Part shown: positions 1 through 7,529 of the stretch, piece by piece
Numbering within the stretch: the first letter of the stretch is position 1
Layout of the letters: every line of letters starts with the position of its first letter
From: DATAVB01 sp040414495
Lineage (GTDB): Bacteria; Actinomycetota; Actinomycetes; Mycobacteriales; QHCD01
Direction: 5' to 3'
NCBI GenBank assembly: GCA_040414495.1
Contig: JBEDUI010000074.1
Location: forward strand, 1-34,942
Length of the DNA stretch: 34,942 nucleotides
Position numbers and translations under genes: made by a program
The notes under the pieces: model-generated
Told to the model about the DNA's origin: nothing
What the model saw: the letters and a program-made list of their open reading frames with translations, nothing else
Database searches by the model: none

Positions 1-1
1 G

Positions 2-79
2 GCCAATGTGGCGCTGGCCGAGAACAATGCGGCGGTCGCGGCCGAAATCGCGGTCGCGATTAGGCGTGTCTCATAAATC
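2..79 (+). CDS. C-terminal end of an unidentified protein (partial)
   Basis: A reading frame enters from the left edge and encodes an Ala-rich helical tail (ANVALAENNAAVAAEIAVAI, then RRVS) before a TAA at 77-79. This frame has G or C at about 16 of the first 20 third positions, against about half in the neighbouring frame, so it is the likely coding frame. The last residues and the stop lie inside the left terminal repeat of the MITE. Without the insertion the frame would run on into the convergent nucleoside hydrolase and stop after roughly a dozen other residues. No family is recognised. It is convergent with the next gene. Confidence 0.45.
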
Positions 80-292
80 CTGGCCGTCGCGAGCGGTGAT
101 CGCTGTAAGCGCTGTGGCGGTCCGGCAAGGCAGCCCGGGTGCGGGTGTCCCGCAGGTGCAATCGGGAGCCGGTAGCGGAGCTACCGACTGTTCGTACAGT
201 GGCGACAACGCCAGCCGTCGGGGTGGTGGGTGGGAGCGTGCCAGTCGTCTGGGCGCCGCGCAGCAGGCCGAGGATTTATGAGACACGCCTTA
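60..292. mobile_element. 227-bp MITE with perfect 19-bp terminal inverted repeats and TTA target duplication
   Basis: GGCGTGTCTCATAAATCCT at 63-81 is the exact reverse complement of 271-289. Both ends are flanked by TTA (60-62 and 290-292), which looks like a 3-bp target-site duplication. The 189-bp interior has no convincing gene, so this is a non-autonomous element. Perfect repeats and an intact duplication suggest a fairly recent insertion. A 3-bp T-N-A duplication is typical of part of the IS5 family, so a partner transposase of that type elsewhere in the genome is an inference. The right-hand TTA is the stop codon (TAA) of the minus-strand nucleoside hydrolase, and the left repeat supplies the TAA that ends the plus-strand frame. 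Confidence 0.85.
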
Positions 293-1249
293 GCCGCCGA
301 GCTTCGCCACCGCGTCCAGCATGAGATCCCAGAACCGGTCCACGTCGACCGATCGGGCCACCATCACGTTGGCCGGCCGACCGGTCACGCCGTCCAGATC
401 AATGACGGTCGCGCCGCGCGTGTAGGTCCCGGCGGTCTCGACCACCACGTTGCAATACCGCCAGGTCAGCAATTCCGGATGTACGACGGCCAGGACCGCG
501 AGCGGGTCGTGCAGCGGCGGATCGGGCATCGCGTAGATGGCGCGATACGTACTGGCGAAGAATGTCAGCAGGTCGGCGCAGGTCCGGGCCAGGGCGCTAC
601 CTTGCCCACGCAACCGGTCGATCACGGCCCGGGTGGCCAGGGCTTGATGCGTGACATCCAGCCCGACCAGGCGGATCGGCAGACCGCTGCCCAACACGAT
701 CGCGGCCGCCTCGGGGTCGGCCCAGATGTTGAATTCGGCGTAGGGACGGCGGTTTCCGCGTTCCGCGCTGCCGCCCATGATGCTGATCTGCGCGATCCTG
801 GTCGCGGCGTCGGGGTGGTCGCGCAGCAACGTCGCGACATTGGTGAGCGGGCCGGTCGCGATGATCGTGACCGGCACCGGGCTGGCGTTGATCGTGGCGA
901 CCATCTGCTGGGCCGCCGGCAGTGGCGACAATTCGACCGCGGGCTCGGGCAGGTCGGCCCCGTCCAGGGCGCTTTCGCCGTGTACGTCGGTCGCCGGTTG
1001 GGCGGTCCCGACCAGCGGATCGCCCGCTCCTTCGGCGATCACCACGTCGGTCAGGCCGGCCAATGTGCAGAACCGGCGGGCGTTCTCGGTGACCTTGCCG
1101 ACCGGTCCGTTGCCCGACACTGTCGTCAACGCGACCAGACTGATTTCCGGTTGGGCGGCGGCCAACATGATCGCGAATACGTCATCGTGCCCGGGGTCGC
1201 AGTCGATAATGACCGGGCTGGGCGATGCCGGCAGAATTCCCTCGCTCAT
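290..1249 (-). CDS. Inosine/uridine-preferring nucleoside hydrolase (319 aa)
   Basis: This enzyme cleaves the N-glycosidic bond of ribonucleosides to give base and ribose, a purine/pyrimidine salvage step in the cytoplasm. The family's calcium-binding DCDPGHDD motif lies at about residues 15-22, and typical GPLTNVA and IMGG...AEFNIWADPEAA segments follow. The length of 319 residues is normal for the family. The frame is open about 59 codons further upstream, but that stretch has no family similarity. I chose the ATG at 1249, which has a GGAAGG-like site about ten bases upstream and places the DCDPGHDD strand near the N-terminus as usual. Its TAA stop coincides with the TTA target duplication of the adjacent MITE. 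The exact base preference cannot be read from sequence. Confidence 0.9.
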   Translation of the reverse strand: MSEGILPASPSPVIIDCDPGHDDVFAIMLAAAQPEISLVALTTVSGNGPVGKVTENARRFCTLAGLTDVVIAEGAGDPLVGTAQPATDVHGESALDGADLPEPAVELSPLPAAQQMVATINASPVPVTIIATGPLTNVATLLRDHPDAATRIAQISIMGGSAERGNRRPYAEFNIWADPEAAAIVLGSGLPIRLVGLDVTHQALATRAVIDRLRGQGSALARTCADLLTFFASTYRAIYAMPDPPLHDPLAVLAVVHPELLTWRYCNVVVETAGTYTRGATVIDLDGVTGRPANVMVARSVDVDRFWDLMLDAVAKLGG

Positions 1250-1364
1250 GGCTGGACCGCCTTCCGGCTCGAGGAGGTGATATGCAACGAGCGTAATCGA
1301 CCGGCCGCGTTCTTGCGTCGCGTCCTGATCGCGACCGAACCGTCCACTATGGACCAGCTCTGAG

Positions 1365-1769
1365 TCAGGTCCGGGACAGGGCGACGACGGGAATCCTCCG
1401 GCCGGCTTTCGCCTCGTGATCAGCAAAGAACGGGTACGCGGTCTTGAGCATGGTCCAGACGCGATCCAGCTCGGCGCCGGTCAAAACGGTGGCGGTGGCC
1501 TCGTACCGCTCGTGCCCGACCTCGACGCTGACGTGCGGGTCGGCGAGCAGATTCCGGTACCAGTCGGGGTCTTTCGGTGCGCCCTGATTCGAGGCGATCA
1601 CCAGGATCCGGTCGTTGTCGCGATGGAACATCATCGGCGTAGTGCGCTTGGCCCCGGTCCGTGCGCCGGTGGTCGTAAGCAGAACGAGCCGGTCGCGGTG
1701 CATGCCCTCGATCTCGCCGCCGGCGCGGAACTGCGCGATCACCCGGCGGTTGATTTCCTGGATATCCAT
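1365..1769 (-). CDS. Nitroreductase/deazaflavin (F420)-dependent oxidoreductase, DDN family (134 aa)
   Basis: This is a small single-domain split-beta-barrel protein of the family that includes mycobacterial Ddn, which uses reduced F420 to reduce quinones or nitro compounds. Family hallmarks are the LVLLTTTGARTGAKRTTPM segment at about residues 28-46, the ILVIASNQGAPKDPDWYRNL segment at about 54-73 and VEVGHERYEATATVL after it. The start at 1769 has a GGGAGG site four bases upstream. It ends 115 bases before the nucleoside hydrolase start on the same strand. A second F420-type gene lies at 11853-12533. The physiological substrate is unknown. Confidence 0.85.
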   Translation of the reverse strand: MDIQEINRRVIAQFRAGGEIEGMHRDRLVLLTTTGARTGAKRTTPMMFHRDNDRILVIASNQGAPKDPDWYRNLLADPHVSVEVGHERYEATATVLTGAELDRVWTMLKTAYPFFADHEAKAGRRIPVVALSRT

Positions 1770-1808
1770 ACGTCCTCCCTGCCGGACATCGTAGGGGGAT
1801 AGGACGAC

Positions 1809-1848
1809 AAAACCCGCGCTGGTACGGGAAATTCCGTAGCAGCGCGGG
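1809..1848 (-). terminator. Intrinsic terminator after the small-protein gene
   Basis: Arms at 1813-1827 and 1834-1848 form a 15-bp stem with one mismatch and a 6-base loop. On the minus strand the stem is followed directly by TTTTG (1812 to 1808). It lies 54 bases beyond the stop of the small gene at 1902-2111, so it probably ends the MFS/small-protein transcript and insulates it from the nitroreductase gene. Confidence 0.7.
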
Positions 1849-1901
1849 CTTCTGGTGCTAAGCGCCGCGGCTATCGCCCTGGATAGGACTAACCGCCGCG
1901 A

Positions 1902-2111
1902 TTAGTTGTCGCTGGGCCGTGCGGTCGATGCTGCCTTAGCCGGAGTGCGCCCGTCTCCGGAGGGAAGCGGGAGGTAGCGCCGCAGGATCAGCCGAAATCC
2001 GGTGCCAGACTGATCCTGGCTGGGTTTCCGCCGGAACTGCCGGCTCTGTGCGATTCGATTCAGATCCGCTTGGCGTTGCAGCGCCAACTCGTACATGGCG
2101 AAGTCGTTCAT
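1902..2111 (-). CDS. Small hypothetical protein (69 aa)
   Basis: The product begins MNDFAMYELALQRQADLNRI and continues with a basic middle and a Ser/Ala-rich tail. The start pattern (YELA..RQADL.R.A) resembles short basic actinobacterial proteins of unknown function that form one amphipathic helix. I chose the ATG at 2111 because a GGAG lies six bases upstream; longer in-frame starts add only a basic extension. It sits 107 bases downstream of the MFS gene on the same strand and has its own strong terminator, which argues for real expression. No signal peptide or membrane segment is visible and no function can be assigned. Confidence 0.65.
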   Translation of the reverse strand: MNDFAMYELALQRQADLNRIAQSRQFRRKPSQDQSGTGFRLILRRYLPLPSGDGRTPAKAASTARPSDN

Positions 2112-2218
2112 GATCATCTCCATCTGTTTGGGTTGTCTTTTTGCCGGCCGCACACTGTAACGACGAAACACCCGGCGACATTTCGACATCGGACGAGATA
2201 CACACGACAGTAAACCGG

Positions 2219-3502
2219 TTAGTTATGATCATCACGAGTCATTTTGTTTCCAGCCGATGAACGAATGGCCGACAGCAATACCGGCAGTGCCACCAGCAAG
2301 GCGATCGCCCGCAACGACCCGGCGAGCGGAAAAGGCGCGCGCAAGCCAAAAACGTGCGCGATCAGGCCGCCGGTTATTGCCCCGACCGGCAACAGGCCCC
2401 AGCCCAGCATGCGGTAGACGCTGTTGACCCGGCCGAGCAGGCGCGCCGGCACCATCCGCTGACGCATGCTGACCGTCACCACATTCCACAGTGTCGTGGC
2501 GAAACCGTTGAGGCCCAGCAGAATTCCCAGCACGGCGGCGTTCGGCGCGAAGCCCGCCGCCACGTACACAATGCAGGTGAGGCTCAACGCGCCGACCAGC
2601 GCCGGCAATGCGCCGATCCGTCGGGCGATACGCGCATTCACCACGCCGCCGATCACCCCGCCGATCGCGGCGACGCTAAGCAAAAGGCCGTAGCCTCCGT
2701 CGGACACCTGCAGGGTCTGGGTGGCCAGCAGCACCAATGTCGCCTGACCCAGTTGGTTGCAGAAGTTATTGATTCCCAACAGCAGCGCGAGTGTCCTCAG
2801 TAGACGGTTACCGGCGAGCCAACGCAGTCCCTCGGCAATCGAACGACGCAGCGTCTCACCCGTATTCGGTTCGAAGTCGGCTCTATGCGGCAGCGTTGCC
2901 AGCACCGCGGCCGAGAGTGCGAACGTCCCGGCGTCGAGGCCGAACGGCAATGCGACCGCGACCGCGAAAAGCAGACTGCCCAACGGCGGACCGAGGAATA
3001 ATTGGCCGACGATTTGTACGGCGTACTGATTTCCGTTGGCCTTGGGCAACAATGGCGCCGGAACGAGGGCCGGCAGCGTGGACGTCGCGGCGTTGCCGAA
3101 CACCACCTCGGCCGATCCGAGTACGAAGGCAATGCCCGCCACTGCTGGAATATTGGCCTCGCCGGCCGCGAGGAGCGCTGCCAAAACGGCGGCTGCGACC
3201 GCCTGCAGCGCCTGCGAGCGCCACATCAACGACACTCGGTCGTGCCGGTCGATCAGCGCGCCGGCCGGCAACGACAACAGCAACCACGGCAGGAACGTCG
3301 CCGCCGACACGGCCGATACCAGGCGCGGGTCACGGGTGATGCTGGCGGCGAGCAACGGTACGGCCGCGGTGAACGCGCCGTCGCCGACATTGTCGATGGC
3401 GCTGGCGCACCACAGCCGCCAGTACGCACGTCCCAGCCGCGGCGAATCGTGGGAAATGGTCACGGCGGCAGCGTGGCGAATTCGCCGGAGCACGGACACC
3501 AT
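2219..3502 (-). CDS. MFS transporter, drug-efflux type (about 414-427 aa)
   Basis: An integral membrane transporter with about twelve hydrophobic segments. The WRLWCASAIDNVGDGAFTAA segment opens helix 1, the AGALIDRHDR loop between helices 2 and 3 is the MFS motif-A region, and a long loop separates the halves near residue 215. This pattern matches actinobacterial MFS exporters of the MdrP/enterobactin-exporter type; the substrate is unknown. The listed start is the ATG at 3502. A GTG at 3463 (then TISHDSPRLGR) gives a more typical N-terminus and leaves 65 rather than 26 bases to the divergent regulator gene; neither has a clear ribosome site. The divergent ArsR-like gene is a plausible regulator. 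Confidence 0.88.
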   Translation of the reverse strand: MVSVLRRIRHAAAVTISHDSPRLGRAYWRLWCASAIDNVGDGAFTAAVPLLAASITRDPRLVSAVSAATFLPWLLLSLPAGALIDRHDRVSLMWRSQALQAVAAAVLAALLAAGEANIPAVAGIAFVLGSAEVVFGNAATSTLPALVPAPLLPKANGNQYAVQIVGQLFLGPPLGSLLFAVAVALPFGLDAGTFALSAAVLATLPHRADFEPNTGETLRRSIAEGLRWLAGNRLLRTLALLLGINNFCNQLGQATLVLLATQTLQVSDGGYGLLLSVAAIGGVIGGVVNARIARRIGALPALVGALSLTCIVYVAAGFAPNAAVLGILLGLNGFATTLWNVVTVSMRQRMVPARLLGRVNSVYRMLGWGLLPVGAITGGLIAHVFGLRAPFPLAGSLRAIALLVALPVLLSAIRSSAGNKMTRDDHN

Positions 3503-3528
3503 TTAGCGGATTGCTACATGATGAACGT

Positions 3529-4521
3529 ATGGCGTGGACCATGGAGCTGGACGTCACCGATCTGGCCGGGACTCGGTTCGCGTGCTCGCCGCTGTTCGAG
3601 ACGATCGGCGCCGTATTGCTCCTGGCCAACCCCGGGCGGCACGCGATCAACCTGCCGTGGTGGCAGTGGGCCTCGGAGCAGCTGACCGCCGAACCGATGG
3701 AGTTGCCGCTGCTGTGGCCGTTGCTGATTCACAACCGGTCGAGCTGGCCGGAGTTCGTGGCCCCGGCACCGTCGAGCCGCTGGCCCGACCTCGACACCGA
3801 GCTGGACCGGATGCGGCGTACCGACCCGCGCCGGGTGCGTCGCAGCCTGAATCGGGTCTTCGGCCCTGATGGTCCGGACGTGGCCCGCGAGTTGGCGAGT
3901 CGCCCGGCGGCCGGACTGGCCCGGGTCGCGGACGAGCTCCGGCAGGTGTACGACCGCCTGGTCGCGCCGCACTGGACCCGCATGCGGGCGGTGTTGGACG
4001 CCGATATCGCCTACCGGGCGCGGGTGTTGGCCGAGGGCGGAGCCGAGCGGTTGTTCGCCGGACTGCACGCGAACCTACATTGGGCCGGCGGCGTATTGAC
4101 CGTCGACCAGTTCAAGGGAACGCCGCACGACTCCGACCGCCGGGTCGCGCTCGGGCCCGGTGGTGTGGTGCTGTTGCCGACGATCTTCGGCTGGCCGTAC
4201 GTTTCGGTGAAGATGTCGACCAGCACGCAGACGGCGTTGCGTTATCCGGCCCGCGGTGTCGGCGCGTTGTGGTCGGCGCCGCTGCAGCCGGTTCCGGGCC
4301 AGTTGGCCCGACTGCTCGGCGCACCGCGGGCCCGGTTGCTGTCCGCGTTGCGATCGCCGGCCACGACGACCGACCTGGCCCGCACGCTGGGCGTCACGCC
4401 GAGCGCGGTGTCGCAACACCTGACCGTGTTACGGGACAGCGGTCTGGTCGCGCGCGAGCGGGTCGGCCGCGAGGTCTTGTATCTGGCGACCGATCAGGGG
4501 CTGGCGCTGCTGGGCCGGTGA
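3529..4521 (+). CDS. ArsR-like winged-helix regulator with N-terminal DUF5937-type domain (330 aa)
   Basis: The N-terminal ~250 residues resemble the actinobacterial DUF5937-type domain (ELDVTDLAGTRFACSPLFE at the start). The C-terminal ~60 residues form an ArsR winged helix: ALRSPATTTDLARTLGV, recognition helix SAVSQHLTVLRDSGLV, and the ERVGREVLYLAT wing. It probably represses the divergent MFS exporter. I chose ATG 3529; TTG 3511 and ATG 3541 are alternatives. No Shine-Dalgarno is present, and a TACATG-like -10 about eight bases before the ATG is compatible with a leaderless transcript. It ends three bases before the convergent VOC gene. The ligand is unknown, and no classic ArsR metal Cys motif is seen. 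Confidence 0.82.
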   Translation: MAWTMELDVTDLAGTRFACSPLFETIGAVLLLANPGRHAINLPWWQWASEQLTAEPMELPLLWPLLIHNRSSWPEFVAPAPSSRWPDLDTELDRMRRTDPRRVRRSLNRVFGPDGPDVARELASRPAAGLARVADELRQVYDRLVAPHWTRMRAVLDADIAYRARVLAEGGAERLFAGLHANLHWAGGVLTVDQFKGTPHDSDRRVALGPGGVVLLPTIFGWPYVSVKMSTSTQTALRYPARGVGALWSAPLQPVPGQLARLLGAPRARLLSALRSPATTTDLARTLGVTPSAVSQHLTVLRDSGLVARERVGREVLYLATDQGLALLGR

Positions 4522-4524
4522 GGA

Positions 4525-4896
4525 TCAGCCGCGCGGCGGGATCTCCTGGACCGACCACCGGTTGCCGTCCGGATCGCTGAAGAAAACGAACCGGCCCCAC
4601 GGGAAATCCTGGACGTCGCTGACCTCGACACCCCGCCCGGCCAGGTCTTTGTGCGCCTCGTTGATGTCCGCGACGACGAGCTGCAACCCGGCCACCGAAC
4701 CCGGCGGCGTATCGACGATTCCGTTGCCCAGCGCGATCGAGCAGGCCGACCCCGGCGGCGTCAACTGGACGAACCGAACCTCGTCGCTGACCCGATGATC
4801 GTGGTCGGCCGTGAAGCCCACTTTCTCCGTATAAAAGGCTTTGGCCCGGTCAACGTCGCTGACCGGGACCGCCACCAGCTCGAGCTTATAGTCCAT
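4525..4896 (-). CDS. VOC/glyoxalase-family protein (123 aa)
   Basis: A single vicinal-oxygen-chelate domain pair: LVAVPVSDVDRAKAFYTEKVGF in the first module (so segments VSDVDRAKAFY about 10-20), then GLQLVVADINEAHKDL and VFFSDPDGNRWSVQEIP in the second. Such proteins are metal-dependent dioxygenases, lyases or resistance proteins, or metal-free binders; the reaction cannot be assigned here. The second of two in-frame ATGs (4896) was chosen because GGACGGA ends six bases upstream of it; the first ATG at 4902 would add two residues. The gene is tail-to-tail with the ArsR-like gene. Confidence 0.85.
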   Translation of the reverse strand: MDYKLELVAVPVSDVDRAKAFYTEKVGFTADHDHRVSDEVRFVQLTPPGSACSIALGNGIVDTPPGSVAGLQLVVADINEAHKDLAGRGVEVSDVQDFPWGRFVFFSDPDGNRWSVQEIPPRG

Positions 4897-4974
4897 GATC
4901 ATTCCGTCCGTATCGCTGTCGGGCAGCCCCGCCGGCCCCCGATCTGGTACGCACGCTAGCCAGAGCCAGTGACA

Positions 4975-6252
4975 TTAACCGTCCAATTCCAGCGCCGGTC
5001 CGGGCATGGCATCGGTACGCCGGATACTCGGGACGAAAGCCGTGGCGAGCAGGCAGACGACTACGAACACCACGCCGGGCAGGTAGAGCGCCGGCGCCGG
5101 CCCGGTGACGCCGGCCATCGCACCCCAGGCCAGCGCTACCACGCTCATCGCGCCGGCGGTCAATGCGGCCTGGATCGAGGCGACCCGGGCCCGCAGCGCG
5201 GTCGGGGCGAGCGTCTGGCCAAGGGCGTAGATCACCGCCATGAAAGCTGCCTGGCTGCCACCGGCCAGGGCGGCGGAAATGACGGCGAAGACTGTGTTCT
5301 GGGCGATACCGAGACCGATGAGCGAGATACCGGACAGCACGCCGCTGACCAACGCCAGCACCGCGGGCCGGACGCCGGCCGCCGGCACCAGGGCGAAGCA
5401 GCCGAGCAGCGCGCCCAGGCCGGCGGCGGTCATCAGCAGGTCGGCGGTGGACGCATCATGCAGATGTGCTTGGGCCAAGGCCGGCAGCAGACCCATATAG
5501 GCCATCGTCAATGCGCAGTGCGCGCCGACGAACCACAGCAGCGGGCCGAGTTCGGCGTGCCGGATCGCCTGCCAGAGCCCGCCGACGATCGAGGTGTCCT
5601 TTGTGGACGCAGCGCCCGGGGCGACGGGAGCGAGCAGCAGTGCGGCGACCGTACCGATCAGATAGAACGCCAGGCACACGATCAGCGAAGCCGACGCGAC
5701 CGTGGCCGCGCCGTGAGTGAAGCCGACCGCGATGCCGACCACGGCCGGCCCGATGAACTGGCCACCTTGCAGCGCCGCCTGCATCAGTGCGCCGCCGCCG
5801 ACCAGGGACTCGGCCGGCAACAGCGTCGAAACCAGCGCCTGCCAGGCCGTTCCGTAGCAGGCCCGACCACTGCCGGCGACCACGCAGCACAGGACGACGA
5901 TCCACGGCCGGGCCGCACCGGTCAGGATGGTCGCGAGCAGGACGGCGGTCGAGGCCACGGCCAGCAGCAGACCGGATCGCATCACGATCCTGCTGCCGGA
6001 TCGGTCGGCCCAGGCCCCGGCCAGCGGGCCGACGATCACGGTCGGCAGCAGCAATGCAGTATAGGTGGCGGTCGACGCCGTCGCGGAATGCTCGATATGA
6101 AACAGGTAAACGCCGGCGGCCAGAATCATGCCGTACATTCCCGAAGACCCGGCCAGCAAGGCGATCCAGATACGGCGGAATTCCGAGTTGCGTAACGCAA
6201 CTTTTCCGGAGGTCCAGATCGCGCCGGCACGGCCCGCCGGCGCGGCGCTCAC
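4975..6252 (-). CDS. MFS transporter coupled to aminotransferase (425 aa)
   Basis: An integral membrane protein with about twelve hydrophobic segments; the GPLAGAWADRSGSR loop is the MFS motif-A region. The start is a GTG at 6252 that overlaps the TGA of the upstream aminotransferase (GTGA), so translation is coupled. The open frame runs about 150 codons further upstream, but that part is antiparallel noise inside the aminotransferase gene. The coupling suggests it transports a substrate or product of the PLP enzyme, for example a sulfur amino acid or a small metabolite; this is inference. It is distinct from the MFS gene at 2219-3502. Confidence 0.87.
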   Translation of the reverse strand: MSAAPAGRAGAIWTSGKVALRNSEFRRIWIALLAGSSGMYGMILAAGVYLFHIEHSATASTATYTALLLPTVIVGPLAGAWADRSGSRIVMRSGLLLAVASTAVLLATILTGAARPWIVVLCCVVAGSGRACYGTAWQALVSTLLPAESLVGGGALMQAALQGGQFIGPAVVGIAVGFTHGAATVASASLIVCLAFYLIGTVAALLLAPVAPGAASTKDTSIVGGLWQAIRHAELGPLLWFVGAHCALTMAYMGLLPALAQAHLHDASTADLLMTAAGLGALLGCFALVPAAGVRPAVLALVSGVLSGISLIGLGIAQNTVFAVISAALAGGSQAAFMAVIYALGQTLAPTALRARVASIQAALTAGAMSVVALAWGAMAGVTGPAPALYLPGVVFVVVCLLATAFVPSIRRTDAMPGPALELDG

Positions 6253-7415
6253 CGGTTGCGTGCCGCCGCTGCCATCGCCTTGACGGCCTGCTCCAGCAGT
6301 GATCGCGAGGTGGCGAAATTGAAGCGGACGAACCCGGTCGCGGGTTCCCCGAACGGCGGGCCCGGGCTGGTGGCCACCCGGGCATGCTCCAAAAAGAACG
6401 TCCCCGGCTCGGTATCGAGGCCAAGCTCGCGGCAGTCCAACCAGGCGAAGTAGGTCGCCTCGGGCATCCGGTAGCGGACCTCGGGCAGATATTCGCTCAG
6501 CAATTCGCCGATCAGCCGCCGATTTCCGTCCAGATAGGACATTGCCTGCGTCAGCCATGGTCCACCGTCGCGATATGCCGCCACGTTGGCGCGAATTCCG
6601 ATGGTTGACGCGCCATGCGTCTTCATCATCGAAATACCGTCCCACCGTTCTTCGTCCGCGGCATTGCTGGTGATCAACTGGGCGCATTGCAGGCCGGGCA
6701 GATTCCACGCCTTTGACGCCGACGTGACGGTGATCGTGTGCGCGGCCGCTTCCGCATTGACGCTGGCGTAGGGGATATGGGTGCCCTCGTACGTCAGCGG
6801 TGCGTGGATCTCGTCCGAGACGACGCGGGCCCCGTGCCGTGCCACCACAGTGGACAGAGCCTGCAATTCCTCGCGGGTGAAGGCCCGCCCAACCGGATTG
6901 TAGGGATGGCAGAGGATCATGACCCCGGCCCCGTCGGCGAACGCGCGGTCGATCGCGTCCAGGTCAAGGCTGTAGCGGCCGTCCCGCACCGCCATCGGAA
7001 CCTCAGTGATTGGGCGACCGACGACCTTGGGCACCTCGAAGAACGGCATGTACGCCGGTGTGGGCAACAACACCGGCGAATCCGGTTCGGAGAAGAACTC
7101 GATCGCCAGCCCCACTCCGTGCAGCACGTCGGGCAGGATGTGTACGCGGTCCGGATCGATGGTCCAGCGGTAGGAGTTCTTCGACCATTCGGCCACGGCA
7201 TCGGGCAGCCCGGTGTCCGCATCGCGGGGTGGATATCCGAATTCCTGTCGATTCACGGCGTCTGTGATGGCGGCCAGAACCGGCGGCGCGGCCGGAAAAT
7301 CCATCTCGGCGATCCAGGCGGCCAGCACGTCCGGCTCGAAGTACGTCCACTTCGCGGTGCCCCGGTTGCGTAACGACTCCGGTGTGAAGTTCTCGAACGG
7401 GTTTTCCTCCGACAC
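6249..7415 (-). CDS. MalY/PatB-family PLP aminotransferase / cystathionine beta-lyase (388 aa)
   Basis: A fold-type I PLP enzyme. Residues 1-60 carry the MalY/PatB signature: FDxxxxR..T.KW near 10-25, IAEMDFPAAPPV about 35-46 and FGYP at 59-62. DEIHAPL begins at 201 and the Schiff-base lysine lies in SASKAWNLPG (K235). The family performs C-S beta-lysis of cystathionine or cysteine conjugates or transamination; the exact substrate is unresolved. The GTG at 7415 was chosen: AAAGGG lies five bases upstream and 388 residues is the usual family length. An upstream ATG at 7493 would add 26 atypical residues. It is translationally coupled to the downstream MFS gene. Confidence 0.9.
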   Translation of the reverse strand: MSEENPFENFTPESLRNRGTAKWTYFEPDVLAAWIAEMDFPAAPPVLAAITDAVNRQEFGYPPRDADTGLPDAVAEWSKNSYRWTIDPDRVHILPDVLHGVGLAIEFFSEPDSPVLLPTPAYMPFFEVPKVVGRPITEVPMAVRDGRYSLDLDAIDRAFADGAGVMILCHPYNPVGRAFTREELQALSTVVARHGARVVSDEIHAPLTYEGTHIPYASVNAEAAAHTITVTSASKAWNLPGLQCAQLITSNAADEERWDGISMMKTHGASTIGIRANVAAYRDGGPWLTQAMSYLDGNRRLIGELLSEYLPEVRYRMPEATYFAWLDCRELGLDTEPGTFFLEHARVATSPGPPFGEPATGFVRFNFATSRSLLEQAVKAMAAAARNR

Positions 7416-7529
7416 GAATACCCTTTCTACCACTCGTTGGCGGTAGCCGTCGGGCATCGGCTGCCTGAGACTCGTAAAGGCGGAATCGGCCACGGCGACG
7501 ATGCCATGGCCGATCCGCTCGTTCAGTTG

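Noticed and set aside
1..60. RecA-like C-terminus (ENNAAVAAEI) at the left edge
   Set aside because: The resemblance to the RecA tail needs a one-residue gap and lacks the usual Glu; too short to assign.
139..281. Possible short genes inside the MITE
   Set aside because: Open frames on both strands are short and Arg/Pro/Ala-rich with no ribosome site or domain; the interior looks non-coding.
2104..2114. TTCATGATCAT near the small-protein start, similar to the hairpin-element arm
   Set aside because: Only about ten bases match and there is no partner arm; it is explained by the ATG and the preceding codon context.
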